64,000 bases of DNA. Origin: Sphingomonas sp. BK580. GTDB lineage: Bacteria; Pseudomonadota; Alphaproteobacteria; Sphingomonadales; Sphingomonadaceae. Shown one piece after another: positions 10,087 to 17,665 of this stretch (position 1 is its first letter; each line of letters opens with the position of its first letter). A program made the translations under genes and the position numbers. The DNA lies in the NCBI RefSeq assembly GCF_014194975.1, contig NZ_JACIAY010000002.1, forward strand, positions 372,001 through 436,000, given 5' to 3'. The notes under the pieces were generated by a model. The model saw only the letters and a list, made by a program, of their open reading frames with translations. It was not told where the DNA came from and searched no databases.

Positions 10087-12390
10087 TCACCCCAGCTCGC
10101 GCCGCAGCGCCGCCACCAGCCCGGGCGCGTGCGTCAGTCGCGCCTCCTCCTCGTCGAGGATGGCGCGGAAGGCGGCGCGCTTGATCGCGGCGACACGCCC
10201 CAGGCGCAGCCGCGTCGCCGGGGGCAGCGTGGAGACGGTGATGTCGATCATCCGCTCGGCGCCGTGCAGTCGCCCCCAGAGATAGTCGTTCTCGCGATAG
10301 GCACGGCTGAAGAAGGCGCCGAAGCTGTTGAACTGGATGCCTTTCAGCGTCGCCGCCGCGCCACCGGAGCGGATCGAGCGGGCGTCGTCGGGCGAGACGC
10401 GGTCGACCTTGATCGGATCGAACTCGTCGAGCCCCTCGCCCTGGAGCAGCGGCAGCGTCGCCACGTCGACGAAGGGGAAGCCGAGATAGTTGAGCAGCAT
10501 CGGCCGCCGCACCTCGCGCGGCACCGCGGCCAGCGCCGCGGCCATGCGCGCGTCGGTGGCGGCGTCGCGCGCGGTGAGGTCGAGCGAGGCGCCGAAGGCG
10601 TCGAGCAGCGGCGCGGCGTCGTCGCGCAGCGCGCGCACCTCGCGCCGCAGTGCCGCGTGCGTGTCGGTGCGCTTGGCGGCGAGATAGTCGGTGAGCGAGT
10701 CGTAGATCGCGTCGCGCAGCGGCTGAAGCGCCGCGGCGCTCGCCTCATGCTCCAACTCGCCCAGACGCCGCGCGAGCAGCCGCAGCCGGCGCACGCGGAA
10801 GTTGAGGTCGAAGGTGCGCAGGAAGGCGACCATCGCCTCGCTGGCGCCGCCGGCATAGACCGCGTCGGCGCCGAGCCCGCGCGCGGCGAGCGCGGCGTCG
10901 AGCCGCTGGCGCGTGCGGCTCCACCGCTGCGCGCCGGGCGCGCCGCCGACGGCGTGGAGCAAGGCGGCGACGAACTCGACCACCCCCGCCGCCTTGAGCT
11001 GGCCGTAGCCGACATAGCTGAAGCCGGCGCGCTCGGCCGCGGCCTCCTGCGCGCGGCGGCGCCATGCCACCAGCCGCGCCGGGGTGGGGCGGTCGAGGAA
11101 GAAGGTGCGCCCGAACAAGCCCTCGATCGCGGCGTCAACTTGCGGCCGGATCGCCTCGGTGATCGCGCGCATCCGCTCGATCCGGCGCGAGCGCTCGGCC
11201 AGCGCCTCGAGATTGTCGCGGATCGGCTGCTGGCGCGGCAGCTCGCTGATCGCGCCGAGGATCGTCTGGAAGAAGCCGGGCGGCCCGGCGCTCCCCGCGC
11301 CGAGCGTCAGCTTGTGGCCGGGCGAGGGGTCGACGTAGACGAAGCGGCGGTCGATCTCGCGCCTCGCCGGGCGCTCGCGCAGCGCGTCGATCGCGGGGCG
11401 GAACGGGGCGTTGGCGAGCACCGAGCCGTCGATCAGCACCGCGCGCTCGGCGGCGCGCGCGGCGGCGTGGCGCGGCAGCACGCGCTCGAGGAAATCGCGT
11501 CGCCCCGGCCAGCGCCGCCGCCGCGCGCGCAGCACGCGGTCCAGCTCGGCCACCGTGAAAGGCGGGAAGGCGCCGGGGAAGCTCGAGGTGGCGCGCGCGG
11601 CGAAGGCGAGCTCGGGGACGGCGGCGAGCGTGTCGAGCGCGACGCCGTGGTCGCTGAACGGCAGCACCAGCCGGTGCTCGGTCTCCATCACCTCAGGCGG
11701 CGAGTGGAGCTGGAGCCGCTCTGGGTGGCCGCCGAAGTCGGTGACGGTGACGAACAGGTCGAGCGGCTGGCCCGGCGGCAGCAGCCGCGGCCCGCGCGGC
11801 GCCGCCGCCATCGCCTCGAACGCGTCGAGCAGCATCGCGGTGAAGCCCTCGCCCGAGAAGGGCGGCTCGAACCAGCGCGAGCGCACGAAATGCGAGAGCT
11901 TGGCGCGCACCTCGTCGCGGGTCGCCTCGTCGAGCGTCTCGAGCTGGTCGGCGCTGCGCCCCGCCGCCATCCAGGCGAGCGGCAGTGCCCAGACCTTGGA
12001 GAAGCGCGAGGCGGGCGCGGCGTCGGCGTCGATCAGCCGCTCGACGTCGGCGCCGTCGAGCCACAGGTCGGTGAGCGGGTCGAGCGACTGGCCGCTCGCG
12101 ATCGCCTGCGCCAGGAACACGCCGTTGATCCCGCCCGCGCTCGCGCCCGCGACGATGTCGGGCAGCACGCGCACGCGCCAGCCCGCGCTCTCCTCGATCT
12201 CGTCGAGCAAAGCGCGATAGACGCGCGCGCTGGCACCGTCGCAGGGCGCGTCGTCGCGCGCGGCCCGGCTGGCGCGGGCGAGATGCCACACCTCCTTGAC
12301 GATGCCGTGCATGTAGACCGCCAGGCTGATCCCGCCGTAGCAGACGAGCGCGAGCCGCAGCTCCTTCTCGCGCACCGCGGCCTGGCTCAT
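10087..12390 (-). CDS. Patatin-like phospholipase family protein
   Basis: 767 aa. The N-terminus contains a patatin hydrolase core: oxyanion-type strand LRLALVCYGGISLAVYMHGI, nucleophile elbow GASAGGING (Ser of GxSxG) and catalytic Asp in LIDGSVLANAPF. The length and long C-terminal helical part fit the large patatin-related family I recall as TIGR03607, whose substrate is not established; lipid acyl hydrolysis is expected. The ATG at 12390 overlaps the stop of the upstream hydrolase gene by ATGA, so the two are coupled. Both catalytic residues are intact. Confidence 0.85.
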   Translation of the reverse strand: MSQAAVREKELRLALVCYGGISLAVYMHGIVKEVWHLARASRAARDDAPCDGASARVYRALLDEIEESAGWRVRVLPDIVAGASAGGINGVFLAQAIASGQSLDPLTDLWLDGADVERLIDADAAPASRFSKVWALPLAWMAAGRSADQLETLDEATRDEVRAKLSHFVRSRWFEPPFSGEGFTAMLLDAFEAMAAAPRGPRLLPPGQPLDLFVTVTDFGGHPERLQLHSPPEVMETEHRLVLPFSDHGVALDTLAAVPELAFAARATSSFPGAFPPFTVAELDRVLRARRRRWPGRRDFLERVLPRHAAARAAERAVLIDGSVLANAPFRPAIDALRERPARREIDRRFVYVDPSPGHKLTLGAGSAGPPGFFQTILGAISELPRQQPIRDNLEALAERSRRIERMRAITEAIRPQVDAAIEGLFGRTFFLDRPTPARLVAWRRRAQEAAAERAGFSYVGYGQLKAAGVVEFVAALLHAVGGAPGAQRWSRTRQRLDAALAARGLGADAVYAGGASEAMVAFLRTFDLNFRVRRLRLLARRLGELEHEASAAALQPLRDAIYDSLTDYLAAKRTDTHAALRREVRALRDDAAPLLDAFGASLDLTARDAATDARMAAALAAVPREVRRPMLLNYLGFPFVDVATLPLLQGEGLDEFDPIKVDRVSPDDARSIRSGGAAATLKGIQFNSFGAFFSRAYRENDYLWGRLHGAERMIDITVSTLPPATRLRLGRVAAIKRAAFRAILDEEEARLTHAPGLVAALRRELG

Positions 12391-13085
12391 GCGGCGACGA
12401 TCTCGGCCCAGATCGGCAGGTGGTCCGAGGCGACCCGCGCCGCGGGCGACTGGTGGACGCCGCAGGCGGTCACGCGCAGGGCACGCGACACCATGATTCG
12501 GTCGAGCCGCGCGATCGGGCGGCGGGCGTGGAAGCTCGGCCCGGTCTCGGCGAAGTGGAAGTCGCGCGCGAAGTCGCTGAGGCAGCCCGAGGCGCGGCTC
12601 CACTCGTTGAGATCGCCCATCATCACCGTCGCCGGACCAGGGGCACGGTGCGCCGCGTGCTGGAGGATCGCCGCCGCCTGCCGCCGCCGCCACAGGCCCG
12701 AGAGATCGAGGTGCATGCCGATCACGCGCACCGCCTCGCCCCCGACCGCGACATCGACGCTGACCGCGCCGCGCGGCTCGAGCGCGGGCAGGTGGAGCTG
12801 CTGGCAGTCGAGGATCGTCGCCGTCTTGCGCACCAGCAGCGCGTTGCCGTGCCAGCCCATGCTGGTCGCGCGCATGCCGAGCCCGACCGAGCGCCAGTCG
12901 CTGTGCTCCTCGAGCAGGTGCGGGGTGAGCACCGCGGCGCGCTGGCCGAAGCGGCGGTCGGCCTCCTGCAGCGCCACCACGTCGGCGTCGATCTCGCGCA
13001 GGACCTGGAGGATCCGCTCGGGGTTGCGGCGCCGGTCGGTGCCGATCGCCTTGCGGATGTTGTAGCTGGCGACCTTGAGCCTCAT
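12387..13085 (-). CDS. Endonuclease/exonuclease/phosphatase family protein
   Basis: 232 aa. EEP-fold metal-dependent phosphodiesterase: N-terminal VASYNIRKAIG (metal Asn), VVALQEADRR (metal Glu), GMHLDLSG, GDLNEW, and C-terminal VASDHLPIWAEI with the catalytic His. Members act on DNA, phosphoinositides or sphingomyelin; the coupling to a patatin gene suggests a phospholipid-related job (inference). The start at ATG 13085 gives MRLKVASYNIRK as in homologues; further-upstream codons add a non-conserved extension. Confidence 0.85.
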   Translation of the reverse strand: MRLKVASYNIRKAIGTDRRRNPERILQVLREIDADVVALQEADRRFGQRAAVLTPHLLEEHSDWRSVGLGMRATSMGWHGNALLVRKTATILDCQQLHLPALEPRGAVSVDVAVGGEAVRVIGMHLDLSGLWRRRQAAAILQHAAHRAPGPATVMMGDLNEWSRASGCLSDFARDFHFAETGPSFHARRPIARLDRIMVSRALRVTACGVHQSPAARVASDHLPIWAEIVAA

Positions 13086-13195
13086 CGCACGCGTAACGAG
13101 TCGGCCCGCCCCGCGGTTGCAGGCGCGGGCGTCGCTTAGCGCGACGGTAATCACCTCGCGCTACGATGCGCGCCGAGGCAGCGGGTGGACGCGGG

Positions 13196-13684
13196 ATGAA
13201 GCGAGGGATCAGGCTGGCGCTGGTGCCGGTGGCGGCGGTGCTGGTAATCGGGCTGGGCGCGGCCGGCGGCGTGGTGCTGTCGCGCGACGGCGTCGCCGCC
13301 GCCGTCGAGTCGGACGTGCGCGCGGACTCGGCGACAATCGCCCCGGCGGTCCTGCCGGTGCAGTTCTACGCCTTCGACCCGCCGCTGACGGTCAACGTCA
13401 AGGACACCGACGCGGTGCTGCAGGCGGGCGTGTCGGTGAGCACGCGCGACCCGAAGGTGCTCGACGCGCTGCGGCGCGACGATCCGGCGCTGCGCTCGGC
13501 GATGATCCTCGCCTTCGGCGACGCCAGCGAGGCGGCCGATATGACGGACGCGGGCAAGCAGCAGCTGCTCGGCACGATCACGGGCGCGGTCAACCGCCAG
13601 CTCGCCGCCGACGGCTACGTCGGTCACGTCGACGCCGCCTATTTCACCGACTTCATCGTGCAGGGCGGCAGCGACGACCAGTGA
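13196..13684 (+). CDS. fliL: FliL-like protein (orphan)
   Basis: 162 aa. One N-terminal transmembrane helix (about residues 5-28), then a periplasmic domain with QFYAFDPPLTVNV...LQAGVSVSTRD and C-terminal DAAYFTDFIVQ, which matches FliL, the stator-associated component of the flagellar basal body. No other flagellar or chemotaxis structural gene is adjacent. An ATG ten codons upstream (13166) is possible, but the second ATG gives the usual short basic N-terminus. Whether it serves a flagellum coded elsewhere or is a remnant cannot be told here. Confidence 0.8.
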   Translation: MKRGIRLALVPVAAVLVIGLGAAGGVVLSRDGVAAAVESDVRADSATIAPAVLPVQFYAFDPPLTVNVKDTDAVLQAGVSVSTRDPKVLDALRRDDPALRSAMILAFGDASEAADMTDAGKQQLLGTITGAVNRQLAADGYVGHVDAAYFTDFIVQGGSDDQ

Positions 13685-13800
13685 CGGGCGCGCGACGCGT
13701 CGTGGAACGGTGCGACGCCCGGCCGGTTTGTGACACTTCGATGGCGCACGCGGGTGCGCTGCGGGCGGCGCCGCGCGCCGCGACGAACCGGAGAGTGAGG

Positions 13801-13995
13801 GTGAGCGCCAGAGTCTGCACCAGCGTGCCGCTGGTCGCCGCGCGCGACGGCGTGGTGGTCATCGAGTCGAGCTGCGGCCGCTCGTTCGAGGTCAGCGCCG
13901 AGGTCGCGATGCAGATGAGTGAGCATCTCATCCGCAGCGCCGCGCGCGCGCGCGGACAGCATCGCATGGCCGAGGAGCGCACCGAGGGAGCATAG
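13801..13995 (+). CDS. Small hypothetical protein
   Basis: 64 aa from GTG 13801, which has a GGAGAGTGAGG ribosome-binding region just upstream; an in-frame ATG lies at 13741 but leads through an Arg/Ala-rich stretch. The core GVVVIESSCGRSFEVSAEVAMQMSEHLIRSAA looks like a strand followed by a helix. No family is recognised. Confidence 0.5.
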   Translation: MSARVCTSVPLVAARDGVVVIESSCGRSFEVSAEVAMQMSEHLIRSAARARGQHRMAEERTEGA

Positions 13996-14370
13996 CGTCG
14001 CACCAGGCGCGAGCCGCCTCGCCCAGCGAGAGGGTGTCGGCTCCCCCGGCGACATGCGTCGCGGCCCTCGGCCGTAGCGGTCGCGGCCGGACTCCCTTCT
14101 TCTGCGAGAGCAACGTCGGCGTCCTGCGCGGCGCCATGGATCGCGTCGAGCCGTCGATGACGCGTCGCCCGGGTCGTCTCTCGCGACGACGATGCGCTGC
14201 GTCCGTCCTCAGATCTCCGCGAGAGCGACGCTGGGCCGCGCGCTCGCGCCGGTCGATCACGGAACGGGTCCGGGGTGACCGGGAGTGCGGCGTTCGAGCC
14301 GCGGGCCGTCCGCCGGAACGCCGGCGCGAGACCAACGCGATCGCGCCGCTCACCCTAGCGCAAGCGTAAT
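13996..14370. other. Gene-poor stretch upstream of the SOS-type operator
   Basis: About 375 bases with only Arg-rich shadow frames. It ends at the LexA-type box. Nothing else is recognised. Confidence 0.45.
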
Positions 14371-14385
14371 GTTCTCAATATGTTC
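14371..14385 (+). promoter_or_regulatory. LexA-type SOS box (GTTC-N7-GTTC)
   Basis: GTTCTCAATATGTTC is a perfect direct repeat GTTC-N7-GTTC, the LexA-binding consensus established in Alphaproteobacteria. It is AT-rich against a GC-rich background, lies 54 bases upstream of the 30-codon gene at 14439 and has no other gene to control on the + strand. LexA repression with induction by DNA damage is the expected behaviour. Confidence 0.75.
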
Positions 14386-14438
14386 TGTCCTACATCGCCG
14401 GCCCGCGCTATGGCTGAGCGCGTGGAAGGAGATGCCCG

Positions 14439-14531
14439 ATGATCCTGCTCGACGCTCCGCTGATCACCGCGATGGCCGCGGTGATCGGCAGCCTGGCCGC
14501 GTTGGTCTGGTCCTGCCGCCGCCGGCCGTGA
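14439..14531 (+). CDS. 30-residue single-pass membrane peptide, predicted SOS-induced
   Basis: Starts at ATG 14439 with an AAGGAG ribosome-binding site seven bases upstream. The product begins MILLDAPLITAMAAVIGSLA, is one hydrophobic helix (about residues 7-24), and ends WSCRRRP, so positive-inside places the C-terminus in the cytoplasm. A 10-codon reading frame (ATG 14410) ends in ATGA exactly over the start, suggesting coupling. With the LexA box at 14371 the arrangement resembles Caulobacter SidA, a 29-residue SOS-induced inner-membrane peptide that blocks division through FtsW/FtsN. I claim analogy in size, topology and regulation, not sequence homology. Confidence 0.65.
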   Translation: MILLDAPLITAMAAVIGSLAALVWSCRRRP

Positions 14532-14602
14532 CGACGATCAGCTGAGTCGCGCTGCTGCCCAGCCGGGCCGTGGTCCGCGACCTCATGATGGTACGAGACT
14601 GA

Positions 14603-14622
14603 GCTCCTGCGTCCGCGGGAGC
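14603..14622 (+). terminator. Candidate hairpin terminator behind the SOS micro-gene
   Basis: GCTCCTGCGTCCGCGGGAGC forms a stem of about seven pairs with one G-T pair, 71 bases after the micro-gene stop. No U-tract follows, so termination is only a possibility. Confidence 0.35.
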
Positions 14623-14646
14623 GCCCCTTCACCGATTGCCCGTGCC

Positions 14647-15051
14647 TCAGCGGTCGTAGGCGCCGCGGATATGGCCGAGCCAGCCGGCGTTGCCGAGCGG
14701 TTCCTCGCGCGGGCGGGTCGGCGCGCTCGGCCGGGCGACGAAGGTCTTGGCGCGCGCGTCGTCGGGATTGATCGGCTGGGCGAAGCGGAGCCCGGCGGCG
14801 CCCTGCTCGACCCAGACCACCGTCGCGCCCACCGCGGCGAGCGACCCCACCGTCACCAGCACGGTCGCGCCGCGCTGCAGCCGCTCCGCCTGATCGACCC
14901 GCACGCCCGTGGTCGAGAGGTCGCGGACGCGATGGCGAGTCGCGCCGCCCTGACCGAAGCGCTCGATCAGCGCCCCCAGCATCACGCGATGGCGCTCGGC
15001 GCGCGGCTGATGCTCGCGCCCGACCGAGTCGCTGCCGAGCGGCGCGCTCAT
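14647..15051 (-). CDS. PilZ-domain protein (second of a pair)
   Basis: 134 aa. The PilZ signature of c-di-GMP binding is present: an Arg-rich RAERHRVM box followed by VRDLSTTGVRVD ([D/N]xSxxG). The C-terminal tail is Pro/Arg-rich. It starts one base after the stop of the other PilZ gene, so the two form a transcription unit and probably arose by duplication. It may act as a c-di-GMP receptor. Confidence 0.8.
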   Translation of the reverse strand: MSAPLGSDSVGREHQPRAERHRVMLGALIERFGQGGATRHRVRDLSTTGVRVDQAERLQRGATVLVTVGSLAAVGATVVWVEQGAAGLRFAQPINPDDARAKTFVARPSAPTRPREEPLGNAGWLGHIRGAYDR

Positions 15052-15052
15052 C

Positions 15053-15412
15053 TCAGATGTCCTCGAAGCCGTCGTCGCGCGGCGTGTCGCCCGACAGCAG
15101 CGCGATCACCGCGTGCGGCAGGCGCTGCTCGAAGCGGATGCCCGCCTCGCCGTCGTCGCACCACGCCACCGTGCCGACCAGGGTCTCGAGCCCGCCGATG
15201 CGCAGCCACACGCGTTGCGCCGCCTTGAGCGCGACACCGCGCAGCCGGCAGCCACGATTGGAGACGTCGACCACCTGGACCGGCTCGCTCTCGCCCAGGA
15301 AAAGGCGCAGGCTGCCCTCGAGCGCGGTCGGCAGGCGCAGCTCGCGGCGGTTGTCGCTCCACGACGCCGCCTCCAGCCACACGTCGTCGCCGCCTGCGCT
15401 CAGTTGCTCCAC
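15053..15412 (-). CDS. PilZ-domain protein (first of a pair)
   Basis: 119 aa. RRELRLP gives the RxxxR box and VVDVSNRGCRLRG the [D/N]xSxxG box of PilZ c-di-GMP receptors. It is cotranscribed with the PilZ gene immediately downstream. It differs from its neighbour in having a longer N-terminus and no basic tail. The target is unknown. Confidence 0.8.
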   Translation of the reverse strand: MEQLSAGGDDVWLEAASWSDNRRELRLPTALEGSLRLFLGESEPVQVVDVSNRGCRLRGVALKAAQRVWLRIGGLETLVGTVAWCDDGEAGIRFEQRLPHAVIALLSGDTPRDDGFEDI

Positions 15413-15529
15413 GTCACGTCCACCTGCCTCGCACGATGATCCGCTTATCGCGCACTAGGCTTAACAGGCCGTAACGCGCGCGTCGCGGCCGGCGCTGGCC
15501 TTTTCGGCGCGGCGTATTAGGAGCGGGGC

Positions 15530-16846
15530 GTGACCGAACCGCGCTCCTCCGCCGCCGGCCAGCGCCGGTGGACCGCCCGCCGTTACCGCGCGCTGCTCCG
15601 TGCGCAGGGGCCACGCTCGGTGCGATTCCGCACGCGGCTGGCGATCCTCACCGGCGCGGTCGCGATCGGAGTCGCCGCCACCTTGTTCGCGCTCGCCGCC
15701 GACGCCACGGGCGAACTTTTCGCGGACTATGCGCGGCGCTACCGCTACGCGCCGCTGCTCACCACGCCGCTGCTCTTCGCCGCCCTGGTATGGGTGACCC
15801 GGCGCTGGGTGCCGCTCGCGCGCGGGTCGGGGATCCCGCAGGTGATCGTGGCGCAGCAGGATCCGGAGCGCGCCACCGGCTCGCTGGTGTCGATCCGCAC
15901 CGTGGCGGGCAAGACGCTGCTGACGCTCGCCGCGCTGCTCGGCGGCGCCTCGACCGGGCGCGAGGGGCCGACCGTGCAGATCGCCGCGGCGGTGATGGGG
16001 CTGAGCCACCGGCTGCTCCGCGTGCCGCTGCGCGGCGCGGTGCTGATCGCGGGCGGCGCGGCGGGCGTGGCGGCGGCGTTCAACACGCCGCTCGCCGGGC
16101 TGCTGTTCGCGATCGAGGAGCTCGCCTCCGCCTATGAGCAGCGGGTGACGCTGCTGGTGATCGCGGCGATCGTCATCGCGGGCATGGTCGCCCAGTCGGT
16201 GCAGGGCGATTACGTCTATTTCGGCGTGATCGGCGCGCATCTGGCGCTCGGCCCGGCGCTGCTCGCGGTGCCGGTCGCCGGGATCGCGGGTGGGCTGAGC
16301 GGGGGGCTGTTCGCGCGGCTGATGCTGGCGCTCGCCACGGGTCGCGGCCGGCTGACCGCCTGGTCGAAGCAGCGCCCGGTCGCCTTCGCGGCGCTCTGCG
16401 GCGTGGTGGTCGGTGGGCTGGGCGTGACGACCGGGCTGACCTGGGGCACCGGCTATCAGGCGGCGCGCGCGATGATCGTCGGCGTCGACGCACCTCTGTG
16501 GTTCGGCCCGGCCAAGTTCCTGGCCACGCTGGCGACCGCGGTGGCCGGGCTGCCCGGCGGCATCTTCGCGCCGTCGCTCGCGGTGGGCGCCGGGCTGGGC
16601 AACCTGCTGCGCCCGCTGTTCCCGGACACGCCCGCCTCGGCGATCGTGATCCTCGGCATGGTCGGCTATTTCGCCGGCGTGGTGCGCGCGCCGCTGACCG
16701 CGGTGATCATCCTCTCCGAGACGACCGCGAGCCGCGGGCTGATGCTGCCGATGTTCGCCGCCGCCTTCCTCGCGGACGGGGCGAGCAGCCTGGTGTGTCG
16801 CGAGAAGCTGTACCACGGCCTGGCGCGCACCTTCGCGCGGCCCTGA
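15530..16846 (+). CDS. ClC-family chloride channel / Cl-/H+ antiporter
   Basis: 438 aa with many membrane helices. The selectivity-filter motifs of ClC proteins are all visible: GSGIPQV, GREGPTVQ (gating Glu) and GGIFAPSLAVG. The C-terminus ends after the membrane domain without CBS domains. GTG start at 15530 with AGGAG upstream. Role: chloride or proton-coupled chloride transport across the inner membrane, often acid-stress related. Confidence 0.9.
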   Translation: MTEPRSSAAGQRRWTARRYRALLRAQGPRSVRFRTRLAILTGAVAIGVAATLFALAADATGELFADYARRYRYAPLLTTPLLFAALVWVTRRWVPLARGSGIPQVIVAQQDPERATGSLVSIRTVAGKTLLTLAALLGGASTGREGPTVQIAAAVMGLSHRLLRVPLRGAVLIAGGAAGVAAAFNTPLAGLLFAIEELASAYEQRVTLLVIAAIVIAGMVAQSVQGDYVYFGVIGAHLALGPALLAVPVAGIAGGLSGGLFARLMLALATGRGRLTAWSKQRPVAFAALCGVVVGGLGVTTGLTWGTGYQAARAMIVGVDAPLWFGPAKFLATLATAVAGLPGGIFAPSLAVGAGLGNLLRPLFPDTPASAIVILGMVGYFAGVVRAPLTAVIILSETTASRGLMLPMFAAAFLADGASSLVCREKLYHGLARTFARP

Positions 16847-16864
16847 GCCCGCTCGATATGCGGC

Positions 16865-17443
16865 TCAGTCGCCCACGGCGGCGCGCCCGCGCTCCGACAG
16901 GCTGCGCAGCGTGATCGACCAGCGCGTCGCCGCCATCGCGGCGATGCTGTGCTCCCAGTCGTAGCGCGCCTCGCCATTGAGATGGTAGAGCCCGCGCGGC
17001 GGCAGCGGTGCGGTGCGGCGCTCGAACCGCTCGCCCCTGCGGCGACGGAATCGCATCGCCGCGGGCGCGCCGAGCGAGACGCCGACGACGTGGTCGAAGT
17101 GCGGCCGGTCGCGATGCCAGCCGATCCCCGCGCCGGGATCGTAGCGGATCAGCAGCGCCTGCTCGAGCGTGCCCGCCGCGAGCCCGAGTGCCGTCTCGGC
17201 GCGGTCGCGCACCGTCGCGAGCCACGGCGGCGGCGGGTCGGTGCGCGCCAGCGCGGCGCGGTCGAAATCATAGTGGATGCCGAAGCTGTGCGTCAGCCGC
17301 TTGCCGAGCCAGCCCTGGAAGCGGAAGGGCGCGAGCGCGAGCGAGTCGATCCGCTCAATCAGGCCGCGCTCCTCGTCGGCCTCGACGAAGTCGGCGACGC
17401 TGCACAGGCCGGTGAGCAGCGGCAGGTCGAAGAGGTCGTCCAT
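16865..17443 (-). CDS. AlkB-like 2-oxoglutarate/Fe(II) dioxygenase
   Basis: 192 aa. The iron ligands HxD are in IGWHRDRPHFD and the distal His in YDWEHSI; the 2-oxoglutarate Arg is in RWSITLRSL, and ALLIRYDPGAGIGWH is the AlkB strand pattern. The family repairs alkylated nucleic acids or hydroxylates other substrates. It is convergent with the ClC gene (18-base gap). The length is short, as in bacterial AlkB-like proteins of alphaproteobacteria. Confidence 0.82.
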   Translation of the reverse strand: MDDLFDLPLLTGLCSVADFVEADEERGLIERIDSLALAPFRFQGWLGKRLTHSFGIHYDFDRAALARTDPPPPWLATVRDRAETALGLAAGTLEQALLIRYDPGAGIGWHRDRPHFDHVVGVSLGAPAAMRFRRRRGERFERRTAPLPPRGLYHLNGEARYDWEHSIAAMAATRWSITLRSLSERGRAAVGD

Positions 17444-17460
17444 CGGGCGCTCGCATAAGC

Positions 17461-17490
17461 GAGAGGCCGCCCCTCGCGGGACGGCCTCTC
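17461..17490 (-). terminator. Strong hairpin terminator of the 24-residue peptide gene
   Basis: GAGAGGCCG and CGGCCTCTC form a perfect 9-bp stem around a 12-base loop, 26 bases after the stop of the micro-gene at 17517. There is no long U-tract. It also separates that unit from the AlkB-like gene downstream. Confidence 0.55.
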
Positions 17491-17516
17491 CATTGTCGGC
17501 CGGGGCCGGCAGTGTG

Positions 17517-17591
17517 TCAGGCGGCGGCGTGCCCCGCAGAAGCGATCATGCCTGCGCCCTGTGCCGATACCGGCTTGTGACAATGAGACAT
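17517..17591 (-). CDS. 24-residue peptide with near-perfect Shine-Dalgarno
   Basis: Leftward ATG at 17591 is preceded by AAGGAGGTGATC, complementary over its length to the 3' end of 16S rRNA. The product starts MSHCHKPVSAQGAGM and ends AGHAAA, with one Cys and three His residues, and is followed by a 9-bp hairpin. The 74-base spacer to the oxidoreductase stop upstream could hold its own promoter (TTGAAA at about 17648-17653 on this strand). No family is recognised. The strong ribosome-binding site is the main reason to believe in it. Confidence 0.5.
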   Translation of the reverse strand: MSHCHKPVSAQGAGMIASAGHAAA

Positions 17592-17665
17592 TCGATCACC
17601 TCCTTCCCGTTGTTGACGATGACGCGGAGATGGTTGTTTTCGCTCGCCTTTCAAGTGGTGCACGA

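Noticed and set aside
10024..13065. Open frame of about 1000 codons on the plus strand
   Set aside because: It is the antisense shadow of the patatin-like and EEP genes: Arg/Glu/Gly-rich with no domain, whereas the minus frame has clear catalytic motifs.
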